DNA of 61,373 bases from Gyrodactylus bullatarudis (GCA_012064415.1 SSNU01000028.1:1-61373), one strand, 5' to 3'. Numbered from the stretch's first letter, positions 32,241-44,035 are shown. Made by a program: numbers and translations. Notes: a model not told the origin generated them from the letters alone.

Positions 32241-32626
32241 CTATATTTTGAACATCTATGATTTCTCTGTACATATTTATCTAATTTATATCAATTTACA
32301 TAATATAATTTTGCAATTTCAAAAAAAAAAAATCTTACACCGGATCGATATTTATAGAAAATTAACAACAAAATTGGGATCCTCTGATAGGTTCAATCAC
32401 TCCCAGTATTTAACAAAGAACATTTATGTGATGAGGAATTTTTCATTAAAATCTAATATTTTAGAATCCCAAATAGACAGGGTAATCAGTTGTCATCAAC
32501 AAGTTAAATAAATTTTGACATTCTTCGACACTCTGGATAAGCTAGCGATCTGCTCAAAATTATTCTGGGTTATTTGCACGAATTGTTCTACAACTAAGTA
32601 ATTTAGAAAATAAAGTAAAAATATTT
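32241..32626. other. No gene recognised
   Basis: AT-rich spacer between the LINE fragment and a long-TIR element. Confidence 0.4.
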
Positions 32627-33530
32627 AATAATTCCATAACACAGTCATACATGGAAAAATTCTACTCAAAAATATTTTCCACTTTTGTAGAGAATTTTTC
32701 GCTGATTTCAGATATGTGCTTCTTAAAAAATTCTAAAATAGGGTTTTCGAGTTATTCGGTAAAAACTGAAAACCCGACTTACAGTGCTTTGCCTTTCAAT
32801 AGAGAAAAACATGAATGAGATAGAAAGATAGAGAAAACATCATCTTTTTCAGGAATAAATTCTTTACAAAAGATCAGAAGGAAAGTTTCCCTTAACAACT
32901 CTAGTTTCAGAGCTATTTAAAGTCAAAGTTGAAAATTTAACCATTTATTTCGAAAATCCTCAACTTCAACTCAATTTTATGCCTATTCAAGCACCTCGTA
33001 CGGAAAAAATCCACCTCAATTCGGATGCAAAAGACCTTCAAGTATCAAAAGCGTGAAAAAATTTTCGAAAATTATGCTTCTGTAAAATATTTTCATTGAC
33101 AAATCCCTATTTTTTGAAACCTAAAAATCAGAACGAAGATGGCAGTCGTAGTAGTTCATTCAATCTAATTAATCTAAAAATTTTATTTTGACTCAATAAA
33201 TAAAAAGAATTTGTTAGAATAAGCTCATGAAATAAAGCTCTGAAACTAGAGTTGTTAAGGGAAACTTTCCTTCTGATCTTTTGTAAAGAATTTATTCCTG
33301 AAAAAGATGATGTTTTCTCTATCTTTCTATCTCATTCATGTTTTTCTCTATTGAAAGGCAAAGCACTGTAAGTCGGGTTTTCAGTTTTTACCGAATAACT
33401 CGAAAACCCTATTTTAGAATTTTTTAAGAAGCACATATCTGAAATCAGCGAAAAATTCTCTACAAAAGTGGAAAATATTTTTGAGTAGAAAAAAAAGTCC
33501 GATTTGTAAGACTGTGTAATTATTAAAGAA
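32627..33530. mobile_element. Non-autonomous element with ~255-bp terminal inverted repeats
   Basis: Arms at about 32660-32922 and 33233-33491 are nearly perfect inverted repeats (for example TTCCCTTAACAACTCTAG and its complement). Outer tips read CACAGTC/GACTGTG, and AATAATT/AATTATT flank them. The central 310 bp has no open frame. Superfamily is unknown. Confidence 0.75.
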
Positions 33531-33548
33531 ATAGTAAAAGTTTAAGTT

Positions 33549-33850
33549 GGTTCTTATTTTTTCAATTTTGATTGACTCAAACCTGTTATCAGGTTGGAGC
33601 ATCATAATTTGTAATCATAAGGTTGATTAGAATGTCATTTTTACCAGGCAACACAATAAAAATCTGATATTTCTGTTTTACACCCCTTTATTACCAATCC
33701 CTATCTACACCCTGACTACTAAAATATAAATAATAAGTATAGTTAATGCAATCAACGAACATGACATTCTATTCAACCTTATGATTACAAATTATGATGC
33801 TCCGACCTGATAACAGGTTTGAGCCAATCAAAATTGAAAAAATAAGAACC
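33549..33850. mobile_element. 302-bp MITE with ~90-bp terminal inverted repeats
   Basis: Begins GGTTCTTATTTTTTCAATTT and ends with its reverse complement. The inner arm words AACCTGTTATCAGGTTGGAG and 'accttatgattacaaattat' also mirror. The short centre contains no frame. It lies 20-60 bp from the neighbouring long-TIR element. Confidence 0.7.
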
Positions 33851-33900
33851 AGTAATCTTTATTTCCTATTTTTGTTATAACCCTATATATATGGCATGTA

Positions 33901-33943
33901 TCACACTGATGAGTATGCCCGAAATAAAGGCCCTTATTTGTGA
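33901..33943 (+). ncRNA. Hammerhead ribozyme, design D
   Basis: Stem I TCACA/TGTGA (5 bp) closes on CTGATGA (33906-33912). Then come eight nucleotides (GTATGCCC), GAAA (33921-33924), a 4-bp stem III ATAA/TTAT with loop AGGCCC, and cleavage triplet ATT. All invariant positions are present. Sequence outside the core differs from families A, B and P. The motif faces the family A ribozyme A6 about 130 bp downstream on the other strand. Confidence 0.7.
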
Positions 33944-34074
33944 AAATTGTGGCATCTCTTTCTTCTTCTCTGAAATGAACTTAACATCGGTAACTCAGCT
34001 TAAAACCGATGTCTCCGTACATCACTCAACGTTAAAAATATTCATTTGTTAGAAGATTTGGAAGACGAGTGAAT

Positions 34075-34125
34075 AATGAGTAACAAAGCTTTTATTTCAC
34101 CGGTTCTCATCAGACTCTTACACCG
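34075..34125 (-). ncRNA. Hammerhead ribozyme, family A, complete (A6)
   Basis: Minus strand: AGAGT, CTGATGA (34107-34113), GAACCGGT, GAAA (34095-34098), stem III ATAAA/TTTGT with loop AGC, triplet GTT, then ACTC pairing with GAGT. The core is intact and stem I is better here than in A2. The flank beyond ('acaccggcttgatatttata') matches the arms of the 12.4 kb element, but no second arm is seen. Confidence 0.75.
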
Positions 34126-35190
34126 GCTTGATATTTATACATACAATAATGAAAAAATTAAAAATCTTCTGATTCGACTAATGTGATTAACTATGTCTTG
34201 TAGAGTCGTAAATTCTAAGATCTAGCCATGTAATCTTGTGAGATTCTATTATTTTGTTCATAAATTCTCTTTTATTGTCACTTTGCAGATTATGCAGTGC
34301 AAAATATCAAGTTCACCATAAGAGACAGTTTGAGCTTTTTTGTTATCATTCGTATAATTGTATTGATGAATTTTGTGAAATGATCCTGATAAACTGAATA
34401 AAAAATTCAAAATTCAGAATCATGCTTAATCATGTTATTTTGAAAAAAAAGATTATTTAATTGAAAATTTCTACCATTCAAAATACCCAAAATAGGGAAA
34501 ATCACATTTCTTTGTAAAGACTGAAAAAATATAAAAAATACTCGAGTCATAAATAAAGTCAAACAAGTGTAAATACTTACCCAGTTAAAAAGAGTCATTT
34601 TTAACTTCTCAAAAATATGTTTCAGTTTAATAAGGTCATTCCAGAAAAAATGAGTTCTGCTTTTAGAAAAATGGCCAATAAATTATTTTGAGTTTCTTTA
34701 AAACAAAATTATTGCTTGAGAAAGTTACTTGTCCGATATATATGAGGGCTAATAGAAAAATTGTTTTGATCCATGATGGAATCTGAAATCTTGAATAATA
34801 GTAAATGTTGATTTAATTAGAATATAACCAACCTTTTTCCTGGAAAAGGCATTTGTAAAGAGTTGACTAAATTCCAATTCAATCTACTTTTACTAATATT
34901 TATTGAATGGTGAATTCACTATTTCCCGAAAATACAGTACAGTATTATACATTTTTACTGATTTAACATTGTCAAGGTAAAAGAATAGTCTGAAATTAAA
35001 TTCTTCTGAAAAATTACTCTCTTCTTCACACCATTCCATTAAAGCTAATCACTTGAGGCAATTTATAAAATTACTCTGGTATTCAGGCCTTAGAAGAGAT
35101 TTTGAATTTAATTTTGTATAAAATTCCAAATTTTACCTTGAAGGATTTTTCCATCTTTGTGGATACCTAATCTAAATTAAAACTAAGAAT
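34126..35190. other. No gene recognised
   Basis: AT-rich sequence; short frames only. Confidence 0.4.
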
Positions 35191-35195
35191 AGTTT

Positions 35196-36145
35196 TGAGA
35201 GAAATTGAATATCAAGATGAGAGTTTATGATTTTCAGAAAATTATTAGAAAAGAAATAAAATCAGATCTTGAATTTCGATTTGGCAGTTATTCTTACTTC
35301 GAATCCTAGTCTTCGACTTATGTAAAGCCTTTTGATAATTTTTGACCATTGATTCGAAAATTGGAGCCAACTTTTTTATCTTAGAGCTGGAAATTTTTGT
35401 TGATATCTAAGTGGGGGGATATTTTTATCATAAGAATGGTGTAAAGCTAGAAGATGAGAATTTACTTCTTTTATAAAAAAACTCAATATTTTGCTTCGGA
35501 AAGTCAGGAAAAAATTATTTTTCGAATTTCCTAATAAAATAAGCCAATAAGTTGGGAAAATTTCAAAAAAATTCAACCTGACCAAAATTAGGCTGTTTTC
35601 GAATTTCGAAAACGCACCAGATTTCCACTTTTTCAACTTTCGAATCCAAAATTTTTATCTATTTTAAAGATTTGAAGCAGTTAAATGCAGATATCGAGAC
35701 CAACATTAGGCGTCATTTTTTTGGAAAATCAAAAAATTTGAATTTATTCTCACGAAGGGGGATAAACCAAAATTTTCACTTTATCTTTAAAACAGTAGAA
35801 TTCTCTCTACCTCCACGGCCGAATTCGAATTCTTTATCTAATATTGGTCTCGAATATCTACATTCAACTGCTTCAAATCTTTAAAAGCGATAAAAATTTT
35901 GGATTCGTAAGTTGAAAAAGTGGAAATTCGGTGCATTTTCGAAATATTAAAGAAAGCCTAATTTTGGTCAAATAGAATTTTATATTCATGAGCTCATTAA
36001 TGTCTAAAAACACTTAAACTCATTATAATGTATTCAGAAAATAAATTTTTTTCTAACTATCAGAAGAAAAATATTGACTCAATTGTATTATTGAGTTTTA
36101 TGTAAGAATAGTAAATTCTCATCTTCATATCAACTAGCTTTAGGT
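35196..36145. repeat. Hairpin MITE, subfamily X2, near full length
   Basis: Left tip 'atcaagatgagagtttatga', right tip 'ctcatcttcatatcaactag'. Inner arms at about 35560-35700 and 35870-36000 are inverted ('agatttgaagcagtt' against 'aactgcttcaaatct'). Non-coding; the open frames in it run through the arms. Confidence 0.6.
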
Positions 36146-36195
36146 AGTATGGTAATCCTAAAGCTTTAGGTAGTATGGTAATCCTAAAGCTAATT
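36137..36195. repeat. 26-bp tandem duplication between two MITE tips
   Basis: CTTTAGGTAGTATGGTAATC plus CTAAAG occurs twice in tandem, with a family X tip reading outward on each side. It may be filler between two abutting MITE insertions. Confidence 0.7.
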
Positions 36196-36224
36196 GATAT
36201 GAAGTTGGGAATCTATGACTCAAT

Positions 36225-36800
36225 TCTCAAGAAATATTTCGTTCTATGTGCTTAGGTCGTATATCCCACAGGAACGTCATATTTGGTAATGGATTAGCCC
36301 ATGTCGCTGAATGTTACAGCTTACTAATAGATCCCACCGTGACTGGTACGAAATAAACTTACAAAGCATTTAGAAATGATTTAAGTATACATATATGGTA
36401 GACATATACGCGCGTTTCGTCCTCTTTTTGGACTCATCAGTATGCCACAACCTGGGTTTTGAACCTCGGACCTCTCGCATTGTAGACCAATGCTCAAACC
36501 ACTCGTCCAACATCCCATGCAACTTGGATTACTTCTATATCCTGTTTCGTACCCCTAGGGTTTTGCTAACTTATGCATAGTGTAGCACCTATACTTACAA
36601 AGTTTAACTAGAAATATTTCGTTCTAGGTGCTTAGGTCGTACCAGTCTCGGTGGGATCTATTAGTAAGCTGTAACATTCAGCGACATGGGCTAATCCATT
36701 ACCAAATATGACGTTCCTGTGGGATATACGACCTAAGCACCTAGAACGAAATATTTCTAGTTAAACTTTGTAAGTATAGGTGCTGCACTATTCATCAATT
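36225..36800 (-). mobile_element. tRNA-SINE plus hammerhead with inverted arms (B2)
   Basis: On the minus strand the tRNA-like head has an A-box-like TGGACGAGTGG (36500-36510), a possible anticodon stem GCATT/AATGC, and a B box GGTTCAAAACC (36456-36466), 33 nt apart as in tRNAs. About 16 nt later comes a hammerhead: CTGATGA (36435-36441), stem II GTCC/GGAC, GAAA (36416-36419), stem III beginning ACG, and cleavage triplet GTC (36402-36404). The 3' body (GTAAGCTGTAACATTCAG, GGGCTAATCCATTACC) is present at 36225-36345 and again, inverted, at 36640-36770, making a composite palindrome. Stem I pairs only partly (GG/CC and TA/TA). A diverged copy is at 42.64 kb. Confidence 0.7.
36402..36450 (-). 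ncRNA. Hammerhead ribozyme, SINE type (B2)
   Basis: The core of the element above: CTGATGAGTCC, seven-nucleotide loop, GGACGAAAC, then GTC cleavage triplet. This is the strongest family B core. Helix I is the weak point by hand folding. Confidence 0.75.
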
Positions 36801-37910
36801 CTCAAAATCAAAAAAAAAACTTTTCTTTTGAAATTTCTCTGTCCGATAAAATTATAGCCTTTAAATAAGTACGAATTTTGATGTTTGCAGATGAGCTTAA
36901 AGGTAAACAAAATAATTTCCATTTAATTTTAAAAATCCAGTAAATATTTGATGTTGACTTAAATTAAATATCGAAAATTATGTTCGTAAATTTTTCTCTG
37001 ACTAAAGGATCAAATTGAGTTTATTCTCAAGTCTTTCATGGGACAGAGTATTATTTTTTATCTACACTCGATTTGGAAATTTAAAAAAAGATCAGTACCA
37101 ACAGGGTTTTGTTGAACCCTTACACAGAATTAATTTCTCAGAATATTTCTTTTATTTCAAATTTTTAAATTCAAAATAAGTTTGTTGAAAATTAATGAGC
37201 TATATTTTGCATTTTGTTTTGTTCTACATATAATGGTGTTTAATAATAATAATTTATCAACAATACATTTTTTTATAAACATTAAATAGTTTACTAGAAA
37301 TATTTCTTTCAAAATTTTGAATTTTAACAATTAAAAAGCAGTACATTTGAAAAATCAAATGTATGAATATTTTAATTCATGATATGTTCCCTGATTTCGT
37401 ATCATAGTTTTCCGGATTTTTTAATCGTGTTGATCATTTCAGAATAGCTTCCATCAGAAAATTTAGAGGCTTATTCTTCAATGAGATTGTAGAGTTCTTA
37501 CTGTTTTTTATTTTTTTATTTTTAGATACCAAATATTCTTTACTCTTATGTCTTTCACTCAATAGAAGACGTCTATTATAATACGGTTTACATATTTGTG
37601 TATGAAAGTAGGAGGGGGGAGAGAGAAAGAAAATAAATGTGTCGAAAATTCTTCAACATTATGTCATTCAGTTTTAAAAATCCAGAATTTTTCCAATTGT
37701 CGCTCAATTTTCAATGAATTTTTACTACGCAATCACTAAAATCCTGAATATCTTGGCCATTTAATAGATTTCTTAAGTTTTATCTTCAAAAATAATCTTA
37801 TCATCAAGAGGACCTTTATGTTGAATTTCGTTGTTTTATTCGTGGGATATTATGGAAAAAATGGGCAATGACATAATAGAGAATGACTTTCACGCATTAA
37901 AAATATGCAA
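36801..37910. other. No gene recognised
   Basis: AT-rich sequence; a short GA-rich run (GGAGGGGGGAGAGAGAAAG) near 37.61 kb is the only compositional oddity. Confidence 0.4.
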
Positions 37911-37914
37911 AACA

Positions 37915-38390
37915 TGATCAAAAATTCAAATAGGTAAAAGATTTTTTGTTGCCCACTTTTACAATTAAAAAAAATTTTTTTTAATTATTTTCATGAAAAA
38001 TATGGTCAATTTAAAAATTTTGATTTGGCACCAAAATCACATTTTTTCGAACTTTAAACTGAAAATTTTTATGATTTCAAAGAAAGAGAGTGATCATAAG
38101 ATGTTTTTTAGGATCTAAATAAGACAGGAAAGCCAAATATCGCCGACAAATTTTCAAAATATTCACCATTTTCGAGGGATTTCAATTTGACGAAATTTGA
38201 TTAATTTTCAAGTAGTGAAAATAATCAAAAAATCGAAACTCGACTCCCAAAAGATAATGAGGTTATGCATTAGATCAGACTCAGCATATCCGGCTTTCCT
38301 GTCTTATTGTGATCCTGAAAATTAACTTTTGATCATTCTCTCACTTTGAAATCTTTTTTTTTCTATTAGCTTTATATTATATTGATGAAT
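37915..38390. repeat. Hairpin MITE, family X, tips eroded
   Basis: Inverted arms centred near 38.2 kb carry 'agacaggaaagccaaatat' against 'ggctttcctgtcttattgtg'. Confidence 0.55.
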
Positions 38391-39075
38391 GAGTTAAGAT
38401 CCAGTCAATTATCAAAAGCCGAATGAGAAATTGTCAAGGTAACTTCATGGATTATAGAGAAAGATTTTGCAAATTATTTATTTCGAGCCTGGCTCAGAAT
38501 CTGAACAGGCTCTTAAAGGGAATTCGATTGATGTGTAAAAAATATGGCCTATTTATGAACTGGTTGCATTTTATATTGAAATTAACGTGGTGAAAAATTT
38601 ACTGATTCTAATTTCGGACATTTTTCTCATGACAGAAGCTAAATATTTTTCTCCTTATCATTTTAAGTCATCCATTTCTATCACAAGTCTCGATAATCTC
38701 TTATGAATACTTGAAAGTAATAAGATCAAATTTGAGAGATTTTTGACAAAAATGAAACTTCAACACTGAAAATTTTCTGAATCACATTTTCACACAGGAA
38801 AAATGAAATGTTAGAATTGAAAAATCTATGGATAGTGAATCACTATTACTATTATTGCTCTAATAACAGGTATAGATGAAATTTATAGATGAAATCTGGC
38901 CCAGAAATATGATTATCGATGACTTCTTGAATCGATGAGATGAATTTTTGAGCGAAGCAGGGTCAGAATCTAGTTCACTTCCATGAGATGATTTCAATAA
39001 GGAACAGGCCATAATGTATTAAAATCTATTGATGGAAGAGGTGAAATATTTGCATAGAAAATTTAATTTCAAAGC
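38391..39075. other. No gene recognised
   Basis: AT-rich sequence upstream of a Penelope fragment. Confidence 0.35.
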
Positions 39076-39078
39076 TAT

Positions 39079-39530
39079 ACCTATAAGTAGAACAATTAGG
39101 AAGCTGTCTAGTGATCAAGTGACCATCTGAATAAGGACACTGCGGTAACTAGGCATATCAAACAGGAGAAACATGCTGCTTCAGTTTCGAATTTTTCCAT
39201 TTTGTACTCTCTGGAGATGCCAGCATAGATGTATGGGTCAAAGAGAAATTCTTTATTAATCTATACAAACCCAATCTATGTGTTCAAAAAAATACTATTC
39301 TTATAACCTTCAACTCTCCTGGCCTATGTGAGCTTTTTCACTTTTCTCTCCACTGTTGCTATTTATTGGAGAGTTTCAGCTTACATATTATTCTAATTTT
39401 ATTCATCTTTTACTATTTCTTTCATTATTTGTAAAATATTATCTTGAATGAATCTTTTAACTTTTATCATTTTTAAAGCAATGCCACACTGTTTAAGAAG
39501 GACGTATATGATTTTTAAATATATTTCTTT
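39079..39530 (+). mobile_element. Penelope-like element, 3' fragment, decayed
   Basis: Remnants of the endonuclease (RTIRKLSSDQ, then after frameshifts DVWVKEKFFINLYKPNLCVQ) and the stop plus tail ('ggagagttt'). The hammerhead position at 39483-39520 retains GCCA but the core is lost. An old copy. Confidence 0.75.
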
Positions 39531-40835
39531 CTTACATATTCCCAAATTATGAATTTAAGTGGATACTCGGACGTTTTTGATAAACAACGTGAATTACTCA
39601 TTCATATTAAGAATTTTATAAAAATGGTTAAATTTTCTGTGAAATCGTTTCACAATTAAAAATTTAGAGTAAAATTTTGTGAAACGCAATATAGATGTTT
39701 TATTAGTTAGAGTACACGAAATAAGTGAGTTTATCAAAAAATGCAGTCGGCGTGAATATATTTTAGATCCGGTTAAATTTTCCTATCCAGGAATTTTTTT
39801 CAAATGATGAGAGTTTTTCAAAAATTTTAAAGTATCGATTTGGTACAAGAAAATTTGGGATTATAAAGATTTTTTCAAGCTTATTAAGTTTAATACCTTG
39901 ACGAGACAGAGTGAATAATGTTTGATATCTCTATTTTAAATTTATCATCCTATATCTCAGTTAAAATACATTTTGATAATCTTTTTAATTAAAAAAAATT
40001 TATTTGATGCAAACTTGAAATTCAAAAAGAGCATTTCCAAGGTATAAAAAAATTTAAAACGCTAGAATGATATCGGATCCTAGAATGAATAAGAGAGCCA
40101 AAGTTAGATTTTCAGAATCCTAGCGTAGTTATTTATCTCAAGAACTTCAAAAAAGAACTACTCTTATCGTATATTGAGTTTTAAAGTTGCAACTAATTTT
40201 TATTAATACAAAAGTGGAAAAAAACATTAAATTCACCTGTACTTACCATTTAAAGGAGGCCAAAAAACTTTTCGGAGACAGGCGTACAAGACTGATCGAA
40301 TCGAAGAAATTCAGAATATACAAAGTTGAGAAATTTCTCAAAATTATATAAATCCAATTTTTTGCGAAATTAAAGATTATTATATTTAAATATGAAGGAT
40401 AGGGAAGCATAGTAAAAATTCTTGAGAGCATTTAAGAACCTGTTAAAAATGACATAAATCGAGTCTACCCATTAGTAGGTGAAACACGAAATTTTGACTT
40501 TGATCTTGAATTTTTTGTATTATCCTGGGATCTTATCCATCAAAAAAACTGATTCGATTCCAAGTTTAATCAAGCTTCCAAAACTGTGATTGAAAATTAT
40601 ATAACTATCGAAGTGATCGAGAAAACCAAGATCAAACGAGATCCATCTTTCATTCATCTCTCACAAAAACTGTGAATAGATTTGAATTCTACGTAAAATT
40701 CTGATATATTTTCCAACGAGATCCTTGAAATTATGATCTGAAAATAAGCAATAGAAGGGAAGACTTGACTATAAGTGTCCAAGTCTACGGACGTTACTAA
40801 AATAAGTAGTTACAATTTACCCATAAAATACTTCA
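39531..40835. other. No gene recognised
   Basis: AT-rich sequence without a supported feature. Confidence 0.4.
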
Positions 40836-40837
40836 TA

Positions 40838-41059
40838 TCAGGATAGAATGCCTTTTGAATACTCTTGATTGTTGATGTATGGTGGTGCTTCAGGATCATA
40901 CATAAACAAACTTTCTCTCGATTTGTTAAAGCACTTTTTTCCAGGCGTCTTAAAGTCTGGCTGAACTTGGTTATTTAAGATTCTGTAAATTGTTGACTTT
41001 GAGATACCAATTTCTCTAACTATTTCAGAAAACTTTAAGTCCTCTAGATTTGAGAAGTT
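40838..41059 (-). pseudogene. Transposase-like helix-turn-helix fragment
   Basis: A 73-codon minus-strand open stretch without ATG: NFSNLEDLKFSEIVREIGIS, STIYRILN, then DFKTPGKKCFNKSRESL and a stop. The first part fits a helix-turn-helix (E-I-x3-I-G-I-S-x-S-T-I-Y-R). The following PGKK linker recalls eukaryotic Tc1-like and related DDE transposases, where a similar basic linker follows the HTH. The catalytic domain is absent. It could instead be an exon of a host gene; I found no good splice sites. Confidence 0.4.
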
Positions 41060-42630
41060 TTATCTAGCGATGCTTTTCAGATGATAACCACATGATTATT
41101 TATAATTTTAATTTATGTATAAAAAATAACCATTATTTTAAATTATTAAATTTAAAAAAAAGAAACTCCCGATTTTTCAAAATGAAAATTTCGATGGAAA
41201 ATGATAGAATCACAAAATCATAAGATAATGCTTTTAGAATTCTTGAGGCATAGAATATTCGAAAGTAGTTTAAAATTCAATTTTAGATAAAAAATGTATT
41301 TTGAAATAAATTTATCAATCTTTTTCCTGATAAAGAAGAATATTCCTTTAGCCGCTATTCTAACATTAGATTTGTTTATAATATCGTTTAAGATTTTGAG
41401 TTAGAAATGGCTACAGATATTTTGTGAGCTGACTTATTTTATAAGGCAAAATATTTAGCTGCAAAATTCAAGATTACGTTCATTAATAAGAGAAGAAGAT
41501 CACTGTAACAAACGCACATAGTGTAGAAGTTTAAATGATTCTGTAGATCAGAATATTATCAGAATATACAGAATATTGGATACATACGTGATTCTTGTAT
41601 CAAGTAAACAAAATTTCAGAAATTGATTTTCAAGCAGTAAAAATGATCAAGATATCGAAATTCTACTTTCACGCGATAATGTAGTGATCTCGATTTTCTT
41701 GTTTAATCGTGATCCTTAAAAACAGCTTACCTACTTTGGAATCGATAGATTTTCAAAGGTCAACGAATAAAAATTTGAAATTGATTTCCAAAAGTTCTTC
41801 AAATTCGAATTCTTGATTAAAACAATGCACCTTGGTAAAATTCACTAATTCCCATCTTCATATTAACTTGTTAAGTTTATCTTATTTTATTGAAAATATC
41901 TGATGTCATAATGGATTAAAAAATCATGTCATGAGACACAGTAAAATTTTAGCTCTATAACTGACTAAGCCTTTCTAATTTTGAGTTCTTAAAAATAATA
42001 GATTAAAAAAATAAATACAATTAACCTAAAACTATTCATATGCATGAAGAAAATTTTTAATCAATTTAACACAATGAAAAAGAAATTTCTCTGAATAATT
42101 CATTATTTCTTTTAAAGATTCCATTCTTATCTTTATCCTACTGTTGCGTTCATTGTTTATTTTTCAGAAAAATATAACAAAAAAATAGAAGTACCAAACA
42201 TTTTTACGTTGTATCAAGTTTTTAATTAACAGAATTTCTTGATGAAACATATTTTAATTGATCTGCTGATATTGCCCGAAAACTCTACTACAAATTTTTC
42301 ACATTTTCTGGAAATTCACAAAATAATTTGAATTAATTCGCCTATCAAATAAAATTTTTTTCATTTGAATAAATAGTCAGTCAAGCAGTTTGATTCAAAT
42401 TCCTTATTTGTTTCTTATAACTTGAAAAATTTCATAAACTTCAAATTAAAAATGATCTAAAATTCTCATGAACTTGAAGTTTCTTCAATATCTTTTACGA
42501 ATCCTAAATATGTAAAGTTTTCAAGATTGTGATTTTAGCATCTCGTATTTGATGTATTGATCCGAAACTAAATTAATTATCTCATCTAATGATATTCAAG
42601 CAAAAAAAGCTTGACTAGATGCTTAATTAA
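41060..42630. other. No gene; MITE half at about 41640-41880
   Basis: The right-tip phrase 'cccatcttcatattaacttg' near 41.85 kb and arm sequence mark a family X half. The remainder is AT-rich and unassigned. Confidence 0.4.
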
Positions 42631-42639
42631 TATATTCCA

Positions 42640-42910
42640 CTGGTTCGTCTTATTTGGTAATGGAGTAATGCCCATGTAGCTGAATGTTACAGCTTACAAA
42701 TGAATTTAGTATACATCTTTCGTAGACATTTTCGCGGGTTTCGTCCTCTTTTGGAATCGTTAGTGTGCCACAAACTGTGATTTGATCTTAGGAAATCCCA
42801 CATTGTAGTCCAAAGCTAAATCTACTCGTCTACAAAAGATGAATACTTGGATTATTTCTAAATTTTGCGTGAGTTTCATTCGTACGAGTCACGAACAAGA
42901 ATTGTTAAAC
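42640..42910 (-). mobile_element. tRNA-SINE/hammerhead, decayed copy (B3)
   Basis: Minus strand: tRNA-like remnant, then CTAACGATTCC (core mutated), GGACGAAACCC, ATGTCTACG, followed by the SINE body GTAAGCTGTAACATTCAG and TACTCCATTACC. Same order as B2; certainly inactive as a ribozyme. Confidence 0.55.
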
Positions 42911-44035
42911 TAAGCTTGAAATTCTCTTTCATTTGCAGAAATAATTACACTTCTATCATTCATAATAAAAAAGTTATGGGTGTTTAAATTTTGACTAAAA
43001 ATGAGCTCAATTTATTGAATGGTGTTTCCAAAGTCACTGAAAAGACTGTAGATAGAATTCTCTATTGATTTTTAATTTAACAAGGTGTAAGTATGAAACA
43101 ATTTGACCTTAAATAGACAATTTGTGACTGAAATGTAATGCATAATTAGTAAGAAACTTTAGCTCAACTTGTAAATTAGGGGAGAGGGTGACGCATTAAT
43201 ATTTCATCAAAATTTCGAAGTTTATTTTCAATAGTTTTCATACTTAATGAACGAATTTGATAGGGTTGAGTGGTACTGATCGAATCAGGAGAAAATTCTC
43301 TACAAGTTGAGACCAAAAACTAGAAAAGTGACAAAATTTGCTTAAAATATTAAAATTTAAATATATTTGTCCTACTTCTTAGTAGATTTCAAATACGAAC
43401 TCTTATTTTTAGTTGGAAAATCGGGGTGTGCACATTCCCACACACCAAAACTGGTGCACAACTGTATTTGATTTTTGATAAAAAAATCGTGATTTTTGTA
43501 AAATTCATAGATTCCTAACTTTAGTTAATATTTGCAAGTATAGGTGCAGCACTAATCATTAATGAAAAAGCTTGATTATACGGTTTCAAAACTAATCCGA
43601 AACATAAAGATCAATAATAATTATTATAATTATAATTATCTATAGTATACAAACGATACTGAATTTCCATGGAGATTTGAACTTTCTGCAACCAAATTTC
43701 CATATTCATCTGATAATTAATTGATGTAATTACAAGTAGTAAAATTATACTATTTCCAAAAGACGATCACATCAAATGAGGTCATTCAATAATGCTTAGA
43801 TCAACTTATAGTATTTCTAATAATGGTAAAACCAAGTTCAAGAAATTATTGTAACAGATTTATTGGCTTGTACATTTATTTCGAGGCGTTATCTATCCAA
43901 TTAACTGTATAAAGTAGAGATGAAGATATACAAATAATAGTGAGGAATATAAATATATATAGTTACATATATGTAGTTATTATAATCAACATTATGGGAC
44001 CAGAGATATATGAAATATATGATAATGTACATTGG
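42911..44035. other. No gene; small SINE and MITE scraps near 43.50-43.56 kb
   Basis: 'gtaaaattcatagattccta' is a MITE tip and 'gcaagtataggtgcagcact' matches the edge of the 36.2-36.8 kb SINE composite (36.77 kb). Otherwise nothing is supported. Confidence 0.4.

Noticed and set aside
36443..36515. Functional tRNA gene on the minus strand
   Set aside because: A and B boxes are tRNA-like, but the acceptor stem does not pair and the position before the proposed anticodon is G rather than T. It fits a SINE head instead.
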